From positions 62,001 to 126,000 of the forward strand of contig NZ_CADIKH010000003.1 of the NCBI RefSeq assembly GCF_902859855.1: a stretch of 64,000 nucleotides of DNA, given 5' to 3'. The notes below the pieces were generated by a model. That model saw only the letters and a program-made list of their open reading frames with translations. It was not told where the DNA came from and ran no database searches. The translations under genes and the position numbers were made by a program. Shown here in pieces: positions 1-7,601 of the stretch. The DNA comes from Paraburkholderia humisilvae (GTDB taxonomy: Bacteria; Pseudomonadota; Gammaproteobacteria; Burkholderiales; Burkholderiaceae). How positions within the stretch are numbered: the stretch's first letter is position 1; each line of letters opens with the position of its first letter.

Positions 1-13
1 GCGCCTGCTCAGT

Positions 14-301
14 TCAACCTCCGCCGAAGTAGACGTTGCAAAAGCTGATCGGGCCCACGCAATTCATGCTGTTATTGCCGTAGCTGTACCACGGCCATCC
101 GGTCCGATGTGTGCCACTCGCGGTCATGCCCGCCATGCCGGGTCCCTCTCCGGAGCCACCGCTGCTGGATGCGCTGACTCCCGCGCTCATCGGTTGCGCG
201 TCCGATGGCTGCGCGCTGGTTGACTGGGCGGACGCGCTCGTGAATACACCGGTCAGCAAGAGCGCAGCCACTGACGTCGTAATCAAGACAAGCCTTCTCA
301 T
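14..301 (-). CDS. Small secreted protein with C-terminal CVGPISFC motif
   Basis: A 95-residue exported protein of unknown function. The start is the ATG at 301, preceded by a strong GGAGGTG ribosome site; the longer frame adds only non-signal sequence. A signal peptide covers about residues 1-25, with an ASAQ cleavage site. The mature part is Ser/Gly/Ala-rich and ends in CVGPISFCNVYFGGG. The block SGEGPGM followed by a G-x-x-x-SG-x-H stretch and this two-cysteine tail recur in the protein at 20369-20719, and the tail also in 19979-20314. The three therefore form a family, although this copy lacks the DUF4148-like middle region. No catalytic motif is visible. The gene stands alone at the window edge. 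Confidence 0.8.
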   Translation of the reverse strand: MRRLVLITTSVAALLLTGVFTSASAQSTSAQPSDAQPMSAGVSASSSGGSGEGPGMAGMTASGTHRTGWPWYSYGNNSMNCVGPISFCNVYFGGG

Positions 302-655
302 TTCCACCTCCTTGCCAAAGCAGAACGTGACAAGTCCGGCAAGCCGCACCCGTCACTTCGAAACTTAGTCCGAAAAAGCAGGCCCGGCAGTTAACATTCG
401 CTGCGTCATTTCAAATCTGCACGGACATGTGTGTTGACGTTCGCGATCGGTTCTTTCGCTTGCGAAATCGCAAGGCGAACGATTGCGTTCAGCTTGTCGC
501 GTTTTCGTCGGTCGGCGTGTGGAAACGCGCGATGTCCGCCAATGCGATGGCGTCGGAAGCGGTTATCTCATTCGTAACCGGACTGTTTCGTCGCGTGCGC
601 GAAAGAAATGCGTCAGCACGCGTGCAGCGTGCGGGATATCCATCGGCAGCAACGT
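302..655. other. Intergenic region, no supported gene
   Basis: This gap lies between the secreted protein and the receiver-domain gene, both on the minus strand. Open frames here are low-quality shadows. A short inverted repeat, GAACG-attg-CGTTC, sits near 477-490 and could be an operator, but nothing identifies its regulator. Confidence 0.5.
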
Positions 656-1045
656 TTATTGAGTTTGCTCGGAGCCGAGGATCGATTGCAGGCACCGCAT
701 GAACTCCGCGGCATCGACCGGCTTGTGAAGGAAGAAGCGCGCGCCGTTTTCGCTCGCGCGACGTTTCGCCGCGTCGGACGGAAACGCGGTCACGAAAACG
801 ATCGGCAGCGGATTGCCGCTTCCGACGAGGTGCGCCTGCAACTCGAGACCGTTCATGCCGGGCATCTGGATATCGCAGACGACACATGCCGTATGCACGA
901 ATCCAGGTGAGCGCAGGAACGCCTCAGCCGATGCGTAGGCCTGCACACACCAGCCCAACGAGCGGATCAGGCTGGCGGTCGCGAGCCTGACCGACTCGTC
1001 GTCGTCTACGATCGAAACAATGGGAGCATTGGGCAAGCTGCACAT
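656..1045 (-). CDS. Stand-alone response-regulator receiver protein (FixJ-like)
   Basis: A 129-residue protein consisting only of a receiver (CheY-like) domain. The acidic pocket is Asp14-16, the phospho-acceptor is Asp58 in VVCDIQMPGMNG, the switch Thr is Thr86 and the conserved Lys is Lys108 in LHKPV. The sequence resembles the receiver of FixJ/TodR-type regulators, but no LuxR-type output domain follows. It probably acts as a phosphorylation-dependent adaptor or phosphate sink. No histidine kinase lies nearby, so its partner is unknown. The ATG at 1045 is almost on top of its AAGGA site; a TTG at 1036 would have better spacing and is a plausible alternative start. Confidence 0.85.
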   Translation of the reverse strand: MCSLPNAPIVSIVDDDESVRLATASLIRSLGWCVQAYASAEAFLRSPGFVHTACVVCDIQMPGMNGLELQAHLVGSGNPLPIVFVTAFPSDAAKRRASENGARFFLHKPVDAAEFMRCLQSILGSEQTQ

Positions 1046-1584
1046 CCTTCACGAGGATTGACGAAGGGCCTGATCTCACGCCCTTTGACACATGGAATTC
1101 AATCTATCTGCAAGGGTTTTTAGCGTAAATCATATGTAAGTATGAAGCCCATGATGTATCGGTTATAGACACGGCATCGTTAAGCGTACTGGCTGCATCT
1201 ACACACCGCTCGGCCTGATCCTTCCGCGCAAGAATGCGACCGATTTCGAATCGCCATCGATCGCTCGCATCGATGGTGGCGCACAACAGCGTGATGCATC
1301 TCGCAACCCCACACGCCGCATAAAGCACGCGGCGAGCAGCACTAAATAGCAAAAAACGTGCGTCTGGAATAAACGACCGGCTTCCTCGGTTAACGCACAT
1401 ACACGCGACGCGAACGACATGGAGATACGGCATAAACAAGCGAGCAGCTACAGACAAACATCACGTGTAAGCGTTGCTTGCGCCACGGGTGCACACCGGC
1501 ATTGATCGTTTACCGCTTGTTACACCGCAACGCATATCGCTATCCCTTTGATCGGACACATCAACACAGCTACGGGAACGCAAT
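1046..1584. other. Intergenic region, no supported gene
   Basis: About 540 bases of somewhat lower GC than the neighbours. The frames present on the minus strand have atypical composition and no recognisable family, so none is called. It presumably holds the promoters of the receiver gene and of the small gene that starts at 1585. Confidence 0.5.
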
Positions 1585-1860
1585 ATGAAAAATGCCTTCG
1601 ACGCCACTGTCCGCCTGGCTATCGCACGCTATAGACAATCGCTGATGCGCGAAGCTGCGTCACATCATATGGACTGGTCGACACGGGCATCGTACCGGAA
1701 CGACCTTTCGAATGAGGGGCGCTTGAACAACATTGTCAAGTTTCGCAGCATCGACCAAGAAGGCTTTTTGTTCGGCGCACTGATCCGTTCAGCGATCAGG
1801 CCGACGGCTGCGCGAACAACTGTAGGCGAACTACACGCTGCGCACCGACATCGCTTTTGA
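1585..1860 (+). CDS. Small hypothetical protein
   Basis: A 91-residue frame with no recognised family. It starts at an ATG with a weak GGGA site about nine bases upstream. The N-terminal half (FDATVRLAIARYRQSLMREA) is predicted amphipathic helix with normal amino-acid use. The C-terminal third is Arg/Ala/Thr-rich and less convincing. There is no signal peptide or membrane segment. Two hairpins, the second with a T tract, follow the stop directly, so a transcript clearly ends here. That supports a gene, or an RNA, on this strand. A non-coding RNA spanning the same interval is the main alternative. Confidence 0.42.
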   Translation: MKNAFDATVRLAIARYRQSLMREAASHHMDWSTRASYRNDLSNEGRLNNIVKFRSIDQEGFLFGALIRSAIRPTAARTTVGELHAAHRHRF

Positions 1861-1876
1861 ACCGGACATTCTCCCA

Positions 1877-1937
1877 GGGACCGTACCGTGGTCCCCTTTG
1901 TGCCGCTCGCTCACTCAGTGCGAGCGGCGCTTTTTTT
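1877..1937 (+). terminator. Tandem hairpins with T tract
   Basis: The first hairpin pairs GGGACC (1877-1882) with GGTCCC (1890-1895). The second pairs GCCGCTCGC (1902-1910) with GCGAGCGGC (1920-1928) and is followed by seven T at 1931-1937. The second is a textbook intrinsic terminator for plus-strand transcription from the small gene upstream. The convergent AraC gene ends at 2001. Confidence 0.85.
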
Positions 1938-2000
1938 GCGCACGCTGACGCAAAGCGCAAAGACTGTCCCGAAACAGGTAGGTGTGTGACGAAGCACACG

Positions 2001-2999
2001 CTAACCCGCGCGATCGACGCCATCTCCATGTGCGCGACTCTTGCGCCAGCCCGCGGGCGGCATACCGAACTCGCGCTTGAATGCACGATTGAACGCCGCT
2101 TCCGATTCATAGCCGACTTGCTCCGCGACCGCAGCGAGCGTCTTGCTGCCGGACGCGAGTTCCTGCGCGGCTATCCTGAGACGCCAGCTCGCCAGATATT
2201 GCATCGGCGGTTGTCCGAGCAAGTCCGTAAAGCGTTGCGCGAGCGCCGAACGCGACAGGCCGACCTTGCGCGCGAGCTCGTCGACGGTCCAGCCGTATGC
2301 AGGCTGCGCATGCAGACTCGCGAGCGCGCGGCCGACGAAGCGATCGCGCACACCCGCAAGCCAACCCTTGCGCTCCTGCGGCAGCGCATCGATGCAGCGG
2401 CGCACGGCCTCGACGAACAGCAGTTCGGAGAGCCGTGCGAGCACGGTTGCACTGCCGGCGCGCCACTGCGCGGCCTCGGCCGCGGCGAATTCGAGCGACG
2501 CCTCGAGCCACGCAGAGCGCGGATCGTTGCGCATATCGATCTTGAAGATGCGCGGCAACGCGGACAGCACCGGATTGTTCAGCGTTTCGTCACAAGCAAG
2601 AAAGCCGCATAAGAGCCGCGTGCACTCGCCACCCCCGCCATACGACACACGCAGCACTTCCCCCGGTGCCGCCTGCATCCGGCTTGTCAGCAGCGGCGCG
2701 GCAGGTACGGGCGTGAGGTCGAGAGCGCTACCCATCAGGTGCGCTTCGCCTTGCGGCACCACGAGCAATTCGCCCGCTTCAACACGAATGGCCGAAGCGG
2801 GATCGCCCGGCAGTTGCGCCCAGCAATGCCCTTCCGTGATCAGATGATAGGACACCACACGTTCCGCGCGCGGCAGAAAACCTGCACACAGCGTTGCATC
2901 CGGTTCGCCGCTCACGCACCAGGGTGCAGTGAACTCTCCATTCAGATAAAGCGCGCCGGACAAGCGCACGAAACGCAGCACATCGGATACGGCATCCAT
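2001..2999 (-). CDS. AraC-family transcriptional regulator with cupin sensor domain
   Basis: A 332-residue regulator. The N-terminal half is a cupin-type (cupin_6/AraC-binding) domain including EAGELLVVPQGEAHLMGS. The C-terminal 100 residues hold two helix-turn-helix units (VDELARKVGLSRSALAQRF and LAAVAEQVGYESEAAFNRAFKREFG), the AraC/XylS signature. The start is the ATG at 2999 with AGGG about ten bases upstream; the longer frame adds 82 residues of non-domain sequence. This subtype often controls a neighbouring oxidoreductase or stress gene. The only adjacent divergent gene is the small secreted protein at 3284, a possible target but not a demonstrated one. The ligand is unknown. Confidence 0.9.
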   Translation of the reverse strand: MDAVSDVLRFVRLSGALYLNGEFTAPWCVSGEPDATLCAGFLPRAERVVSYHLITEGHCWAQLPGDPASAIRVEAGELLVVPQGEAHLMGSALDLTPVPAAPLLTSRMQAAPGEVLRVSYGGGGECTRLLCGFLACDETLNNPVLSALPRIFKIDMRNDPRSAWLEASLEFAAAEAAQWRAGSATVLARLSELLFVEAVRRCIDALPQERKGWLAGVRDRFVGRALASLHAQPAYGWTVDELARKVGLSRSALAQRFTDLLGQPPMQYLASWRLRIAAQELASGSKTLAAVAEQVGYESEAAFNRAFKREFGMPPAGWRKSRAHGDGVDRAG

Positions 3000-3283
3000 G
3001 TTCACTGAACCCTGCAAACCGCGGTGATTTCCTGTTCCGGCGTTCCGCACAAAAAATCTGGACGCCAGATCATTCATCGATGAGGACTTCGTCAAGATAC
3101 TACTCCCACGTACAGCTGCAACAGCATGCATCCGATGCAAATGACGATGCACGCGGAAACGGTCATCCGTGTATTGAAGTTGAACGATCAACACGTACGT
3201 TTTTTGCACGTTCCGGAGGGTTGATCGGTACCAGCGGCGCAGCACTCCGACATTCGATTGTTCGACTATTCAGGAGCACTATC

Positions 3284-3562
3284 ATGACTCGTAGCCACCT
3301 CATCCCGATCGCCCGCTCGCTTGCCGCCGCATGCGCGGTATGTGCACTAAGTGCACTGAGCGCACCTGTCTTCGCAAGCGGCTACGGCCCTTCGCCCTAC
3401 TACCAGCCAGGCGACGGCGCACCGGTTTCGCAACGCGGCATCAGCGCACAGACGTTGTCCACGGAACAGAAATCCGGCTACGCAATGAATGAAACAGACA
3501 CTGCGGATGCCGCACAGCGTGACATCGCGAACACGATGATCACAGCGGGCGACAAACACTAG
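3284..3562 (+). CDS. Small periplasmic protein
   Basis: A 92-residue exported protein of unknown function. The ATG at 3284 follows a clear AGGAG site. The signal peptide is MTRSHLIPIARSLAAACAVC plus a further hydrophobic stretch, with likely cleavage after VFA near residue 31. The mature part is short, polar and rich in Gly, Tyr, Thr and Asp, with no cysteine. It is divergent from the AraC regulator and may be under its control. A perfect 15-bp hairpin follows the gene. The longer frame from 3080 has no ribosome site and is not supported. Confidence 0.75.
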   Translation: MTRSHLIPIARSLAAACAVCALSALSAPVFASGYGPSPYYQPGDGAPVSQRGISAQTLSTEQKSGYAMNETDTADAAQRDIANTMITAGDKH

Positions 3563-3614
3563 CGTCTGTGCGACCCGTGCGCCGTGCTCGATTCGATGCG
3601 GCGCGCAGTGGCAC

Positions 3615-3648
3615 GAAGGGCCGGCATGCATCGGCATGCCGGCCCTTC
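3615..3648. terminator. Perfect long hairpin between convergent genes
   Basis: GGGCCGGCATGC (3618-3629) pairs with GCATGCCGGCCC (3634-3645) around an ATCG loop, and three more pairs extend the stem outward. It lies between the end of the small periplasmic gene and the end of hpnR. Neither strand has a strong T tract, so it may act as a bidirectional terminator or as an mRNA-stabilising stem. Confidence 0.6.
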
Positions 3649-3680
3649 GGTATCGCGCAACGATGTCGTGCTATCGCACG

Positions 3681-5228
3681 TCAGCCGGTTCCCATACGCG
3701 TCTGGTCGACGAATCGCTCGGTCGCGTCGTCGATCTTGCGGCCCTTGCGGCCGACCGGACCGTGTATATAAAGCGTCTTCGCACTGGCGTTCGCCTCGGC
3801 GCTTGCCGTCTCGGGCGGCGGCGTCATTTCATAGCGCACTTCGCGTGCATGATCGGCAAGCTGCAGTTGCGGATTGAATACCGAGTTGAAACGCCACAGC
3901 ATCCGCACAAAGTTCGTCTGACCATGCAACAGCAGGCGACACGCTTCGCCAGCGGCGCCACGCAAGGCGGCCCAGCCGAGGTGTTTGCGATTGAGCACCT
4001 GTTGGGTGTTCACCAACTCCCGGTAGAACTCGGGCAAAGGTAAGCGCGTCGGCAGCACCGCGTGCTGAATGTCGTACAGACGATAGTCGAGGCTCGTCAG
4101 CCGGCGCCGCTCGCGCAGCCAGATCTCCGTGCCTGGGTACGGCGTATTCACGCTGATGTTCACGATCTCCGGAATCTCGAGGCACCATTGCCGCACCGCT
4201 TCAAAGCGATCGTGATCCCAGTCCGGATCCGCAATCAGATTGATCGCGACCACGATGCCAAGCGAGCGAGCGAACCCGAGCGCCTCGAAGTTCTTGTCGA
4301 GATCGATGCGCTTGCGGAATGCTTCGAGCCCTGCGGCGTCGATCGCTTCCATACCGATGAACATGTACTCCAGACCGAGCTCGCGCCAGAACTTGAACAC
4401 TTCCTTATTGCGCAGCAGAACGTCGCCGCGCGTCTCGAGGTAATACCGCTTGCGGATATTGCGTCGCTGGATCGCACGGCCGATTTCCATCCCATGGTCC
4501 GCATGCACGAATGCGACGTCGTCGACGATAAAGATGCCCGGCTCGCGAATCGACTCGAGCTCGTCCGCAATCACCTCGGGGCTGCGCGATCGATAGGTGC
4601 GTCCGTAGAATGTCCACGCGCTGCAGAATGTGCAATCCCATGGGCAACCCCGCGCAAATTCGATCGACGCGCAAGGGTCCAGCACGCCGATGAAGTATTT
4701 GCGCCGATGCCTTAGCAGGTCGCGCGCAGGGCGAATGTGATCGAGTGATTCGATAAAGCCCGGTGCCGGCCCGGCACCATTGCGCGTAACAACGCCCGGC
4801 ACGCGCAACAGTTCGCCGCGCTGTTGCACGGTCTCAAGCAACTGCGCGACTGATGCCTCGCCTTCGCCTTTGAGCACGCAATCGATCGCCCCGTCCGCAT
4901 GGCGCAGCAGGTCCGGCGCGGTGAACGACACGCTATGGCCGCCGACGAACACGAAGCAGTTCGGCAGCTTCTGCCGGATCGCCTTCGAGAGGTCGATTAT
5001 TTCAGGAATGTTGGCGAGATAGTTGCCGGAGAAACAAACTGCATCGGGCCGCCAGTCGCGTATCCAGCGGTCGAAGTCGCGATGCGTCTCGACTTGCAGG
5101 TCGAGCAGGCGCACGTCATGGCCCGCTTCACGCATCACCGCTGCCACGGTTTCGAGACCCAGAGGCTCCAGGCGCAGAAACACACGGGTGTACATCAAGC
5201 CACTGGGGTGAACCGCAAGTACTTTCAT
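3681..5228 (-). CDS. hpnR: Hopanoid C-3 methylase HpnR (B12-dependent radical SAM)
   Basis: A 515-residue enzyme that methylates C-3 of ring A of bacteriohopanepolyols, using S-adenosylmethionine and a methylcobalamin cofactor. The N-terminal 130 residues form the B12-binding domain (MKVLAVHPSGLMYTRVFLRL, then the GGHSVSF block). The radical SAM cluster motif is CPWDCTFC, Cys195, Cys199 and Cys202. The C-terminal region matches the HpnR-type extension. The start is the ATG at 5228 behind GAGGAGA, which removes 28 residues from the longest frame. No other hopanoid gene is in the window, so it acts away from the hpn cluster. 3-methylhopanoids help late-stationary survival in other bacteria. The assignment rests on overall sequence resemblance from memory. 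Confidence 0.85.
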   Translation of the reverse strand: MKVLAVHPSGLMYTRVFLRLEPLGLETVAAVMREAGHDVRLLDLQVETHRDFDRWIRDWRPDAVCFSGNYLANIPEIIDLSKAIRQKLPNCFVFVGGHSVSFTAPDLLRHADGAIDCVLKGEGEASVAQLLETVQQRGELLRVPGVVTRNGAGPAPGFIESLDHIRPARDLLRHRRKYFIGVLDPCASIEFARGCPWDCTFCSAWTFYGRTYRSRSPEVIADELESIREPGIFIVDDVAFVHADHGMEIGRAIQRRNIRKRYYLETRGDVLLRNKEVFKFWRELGLEYMFIGMEAIDAAGLEAFRKRIDLDKNFEALGFARSLGIVVAINLIADPDWDHDRFEAVRQWCLEIPEIVNISVNTPYPGTEIWLRERRRLTSLDYRLYDIQHAVLPTRLPLPEFYRELVNTQQVLNRKHLGWAALRGAAGEACRLLLHGQTNFVRMLWRFNSVFNPQLQLADHAREVRYEMTPPPETASAEANASAKTLYIHGPVGRKGRKIDDATERFVDQTRMGTG

Positions 5229-5642
5229 GCAATCTCCTCGCGGCCGAAACGGCACGCCAAGTGCAGCAGCGGTCATCTGCTGCCGGTTACGATGAAATTT
5301 CCTGCGCATCATCCGCTGCCCGTCCTGCCACGGCAGCCGACATTGGCGAGGTTCCGCTCCCCGTCAGATCTCCTCGTCAGGACGATTCTACTGTCGAAGC
5401 GGGCAAGTCTGCGTTGAAGTGCGCGCGAGCCCGTGTTGGAGACCGTTGTGTCCGGTCTGCAGCCGGACGGTCGGAAATGGGTGGCGCCAAGGCGCCACCC
5501 CGCTGGCGGGCCGTACGCTACGGGCGGCCGCGCTCATACAGGCCGATACACAGACCGATACACGAGCCGACAATCGGACACGCCCGGAGCGGGTTTGTTC
5601 TTCAACATGCTCCGCAGCGCGTTGCCGGGCGCATGGCTCCGG
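5229..5642. other. Intergenic region with one strong hairpin
   Basis: No gene is supported in these 414 bases. A near-perfect inverted repeat, GGGTGGCGCC (5479-5488) and GGCGCCACCC (5491-5500), forms a 10-bp stem with almost no loop. It could end the minus-strand transcript of the DUF1488 gene, although no T tract follows. Short repeats of an ACCGATACA-like word occur near 5540-5565. Confidence 0.55.
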
Positions 5643-5903
5643 CTAATCGAGGTCGCGCGTTTCCAGTTCGACCGACTGGCCGCCGTTGCGCTCCAGCACG
5701 CGCTGCGCGGCGGCCTCGATGCGCGGGCGATTCGCTTCGAATGACTGAATCAACTCATGGGAAGACGTACCCCGGTTGCCGAAATGATCGTTCAACGCAT
5801 CCATCGAAACGCTGCACCAGACTTCCTTGCCGCTCACCTTCGCTTCGAATGCAACGCGCGACGCCGCCACGACATGGCGCCGGCCGGTAAATTCGATCGT
5901 CAT
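5643..5903 (-). CDS. DUF1488 family protein
   Basis: An 86-residue cytoplasmic protein of the DUF1488 family, common and uncharacterised in beta-proteobacteria. The recognisable core is VVAASRVAFEAKVSGKEVWC followed by SMDALNDHFG. It has no signal peptide, membrane segment or known catalytic motif. It starts with MTIEFTGRR at 5903, and its length is normal for the family. The gene is monocistronic, with long gaps on both sides. It is sometimes annotated as stress-associated, but nothing here supports a specific role. Confidence 0.85.
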   Translation of the reverse strand: MTIEFTGRRHVVAASRVAFEAKVSGKEVWCSVSMDALNDHFGNRGTSSHELIQSFEANRPRIEAAAQRVLERNGGQSVELETRDLD

Positions 5904-6247
5904 TTTGCTTTTCCTCGTGTGCTGAATCCCTTCACGATGAAATCGTCACGCAGCAAGGAACGCTCCCGCACCGTCAGCAAACATGCGACGGCGCTGCAAC
6001 GGGCGCCGCGCGAGCGACAGTGGACAGCCTATGCCGATCGCTGAAGACACACAATAGGCGCTCTATAATCGGCATCGGGCGTGTCGAAGGTTCAACCTGC
6101 TGCCGCCAGCAGGCTCGCGCCGGCATAGCGGGTCACCCGCTATGCGCCTGCCTTTTGCGTCGGCTTTTACGCCGCTTTTGCGTCAGTTTTTACGGCCGCT
6201 TTTGCGTCCGCTTTTGTGTCATTTCCGCGCCGCACAGGATCGATCCC
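5904..6247. other. Intergenic region with short direct repeats
   Basis: This gap separates two divergently transcribed genes and must contain both promoters. Its plus-strand half (about 6152-6228) is a low-complexity run of imperfect repeats of the word GCTTTTGCGTC/GCTTTTACG. On the other strand these read as repeated Ala-Lys-Asp codons, but no start or ribosome site supports translation. Confidence 0.5.
6152..6228 (+). repeat. Imperfect tandem repeats, GCTTTTGCGTC type
   Basis: About six imperfect copies of an 11-12 base word (CTTTTGCGTC, CTTTTACGCCG and variants) lie just upstream of the monooxygenase start at 6248. They occupy what would be the 5' untranslated or promoter region of that gene. 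Function unknown. Confidence 0.6.
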
Positions 6248-6562
6248 ATGTATATCGCGATGAATCGCTTCAAGGTCACCCTCGGTTCCGAGGCCGCGTT
6301 CGAACAGATCTGGAAGAGCCGCGACTCGCACCTGGCACAGGTGCCCGGCTTTGTCGAATTTCACTTGCTCAAGGGTCCGCAAAAAGAGGATCACGTGCTG
6401 TATTCGAGTCACACGATCTGGGCAAGTCAGCAGGCATTCGAAGACTGGACGCGGTCCGATGCGTTTCGTGCAGCGCACCGCGAGGCTGGGAACAATCGAC
6501 CGCTCTATCTGGGCCACCCCGAATTCGAAGGCTTCGAGGTGATCCAGACCATCGGCAAGTAG
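6248..6562 (+). CDS. Antibiotic biosynthesis monooxygenase (ABM) domain protein
   Basis: A 104-residue single-domain ABM/ferredoxin-like-fold protein. The pattern MYIAMNRFKVTLGSEAAFEQ, then GFVEFHLLKG, then SHTIWASQQAFEDWTRSDAF is typical of the group that includes haem-degrading IsdG-like and quinol monooxygenases. The reaction cannot be told from sequence alone; an IsdG-like haem monooxygenase is plausible but unproven. The start at ATG 6248 gives the family length. A longer frame back to 6020 runs through repeat sequence and is not supported. Its 3' end slightly overlaps the reading frame left in the decayed LysR gene on the opposite strand. Confidence 0.85.
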   Translation: MYIAMNRFKVTLGSEAAFEQIWKSRDSHLAQVPGFVEFHLLKGPQKEDHVLYSSHTIWASQQAFEDWTRSDAFRAAHREAGNNRPLYLGHPEFEGFEVIQTIGK

Positions 6563-7274
6563 CGGCAGCACGGGCACGGCGCCCGCAACTTAGGCCAGCC
6601 TTGCCGGATCACCCCCGCCCAATACGCATCGTCCGCGAACAGCGCCGCGTAGAAATCGAGGAACGCGCGCACTTTCGACGCCACCGTCTTCGTCGGCGGA
6701 TACACGGCCCCGAACGGGCCGCTGCCGCGCGGGTTGGGCTAACGCCGCCCGTGCGTTTCACGAGTATCCATTTGTCGTCAGGCGCGAGCGAAAAGCGCAA
6801 CGCGGCATGCGCGACCCGTTGCGAATCGGGCAGCACACCGACGCGGATCGCCAGATCGATGCGCGCTTCGATGATATTCAATGGCTCATCCGTGACCACC
6901 GCATCGACATCGATACGCGGATAACGCCTGGTGAATTCAGGCAAGTGCGGAATCACATGCCGACGTCCGAAGGAAGCGGGCATCGTCACACGCAGCACGC
7001 CTTTCGGTGACGCGTTGAGCGACGAAGTCGACTGCCGTGCGTCATCGAGGCTTTGCATCGCGGCCAACGCATGCGTGCGAAAGACCTGCCCGCCCTCGGT
7101 CAGCACAAGCCCGCGGGTTGACCGGTTGAACAGCGCGATACCGAGATCGGCTTCGAGCTCGTTGATATGCCGCGACACCGTCGACGTCTTGACCTCCATC
7201 TGCGCGGCGGCCTTGCTGAAGCTGCCAGGTTCCGCCGCATGAAGAAAGGCACGCACCGCAGCGAAATAGTCCAT
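6505..7274 (-). pseudogene. Decayed LysR-family transcriptional regulator
   Basis: The 5' part encodes a good LysR start (MDYFAAVRAFLHAAEPGSFS) with a complete winged-helix domain (SKAAAQMEVKTSTVSRHINELEADLG) and the first half of the substrate-binding domain. After LPDSQRVAHAALR near 6790 the expected segment of about 30 residues before SLAPDDKWILV is missing. After KRTGG near 6735 the frame breaks: the expected C-terminus, VYPPTKTVASKVRAFLDFYA, continues in another frame to about 6590. Roughly 65-70 codons are lost relative to the usual 300-residue protein. The DNA-binding domain could still be made, but a functional effector domain cannot. Confidence 0.85.
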
Positions 7275-7601
7275 GGCGATCGATAGGTAGCGGGAACAAT
7301 AAGCACGCAAAGCGCGCGCGAAACCCGGGTTTGAGCACAACAACGGATGATGTTCCACCGAACATAGCGTCGCGCCGCACGCCTGGCCGCCCCCAAATCC
7401 GCAAAGCAGATTCTGCGTTCGGGACTCTTCTCCATCGCGTGCAAGCCGCGCCCCGCAAGCCTTGGCGGTCCATGAAACCGCGCGACATAGTTTTCCAACA
7501 GACTTCGCGGGACCGTCCTTCTATAGTTCGTTCCGTCGCCACGCAATGCAGTACCGGCAATCGCCCGTGGCCCGAACTGACCGAACCACGAAGGACTTTC
7601 C
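7275..7601. other. Intergenic region between divergent genes
   Basis: This gap lies between the start of the decayed LysR gene (minus) and the repeat-rich secreted protein (plus). No further gene is supported. It presumably carries the promoter of the gene at 7602; no regulatory motif is clear enough to call. Confidence 0.45.

Noticed and set aside
1104..1457. 117-residue minus-strand frame
   Set aside because: No ribosome site, cysteine-rich random-looking sequence and no family; left as intergenic.
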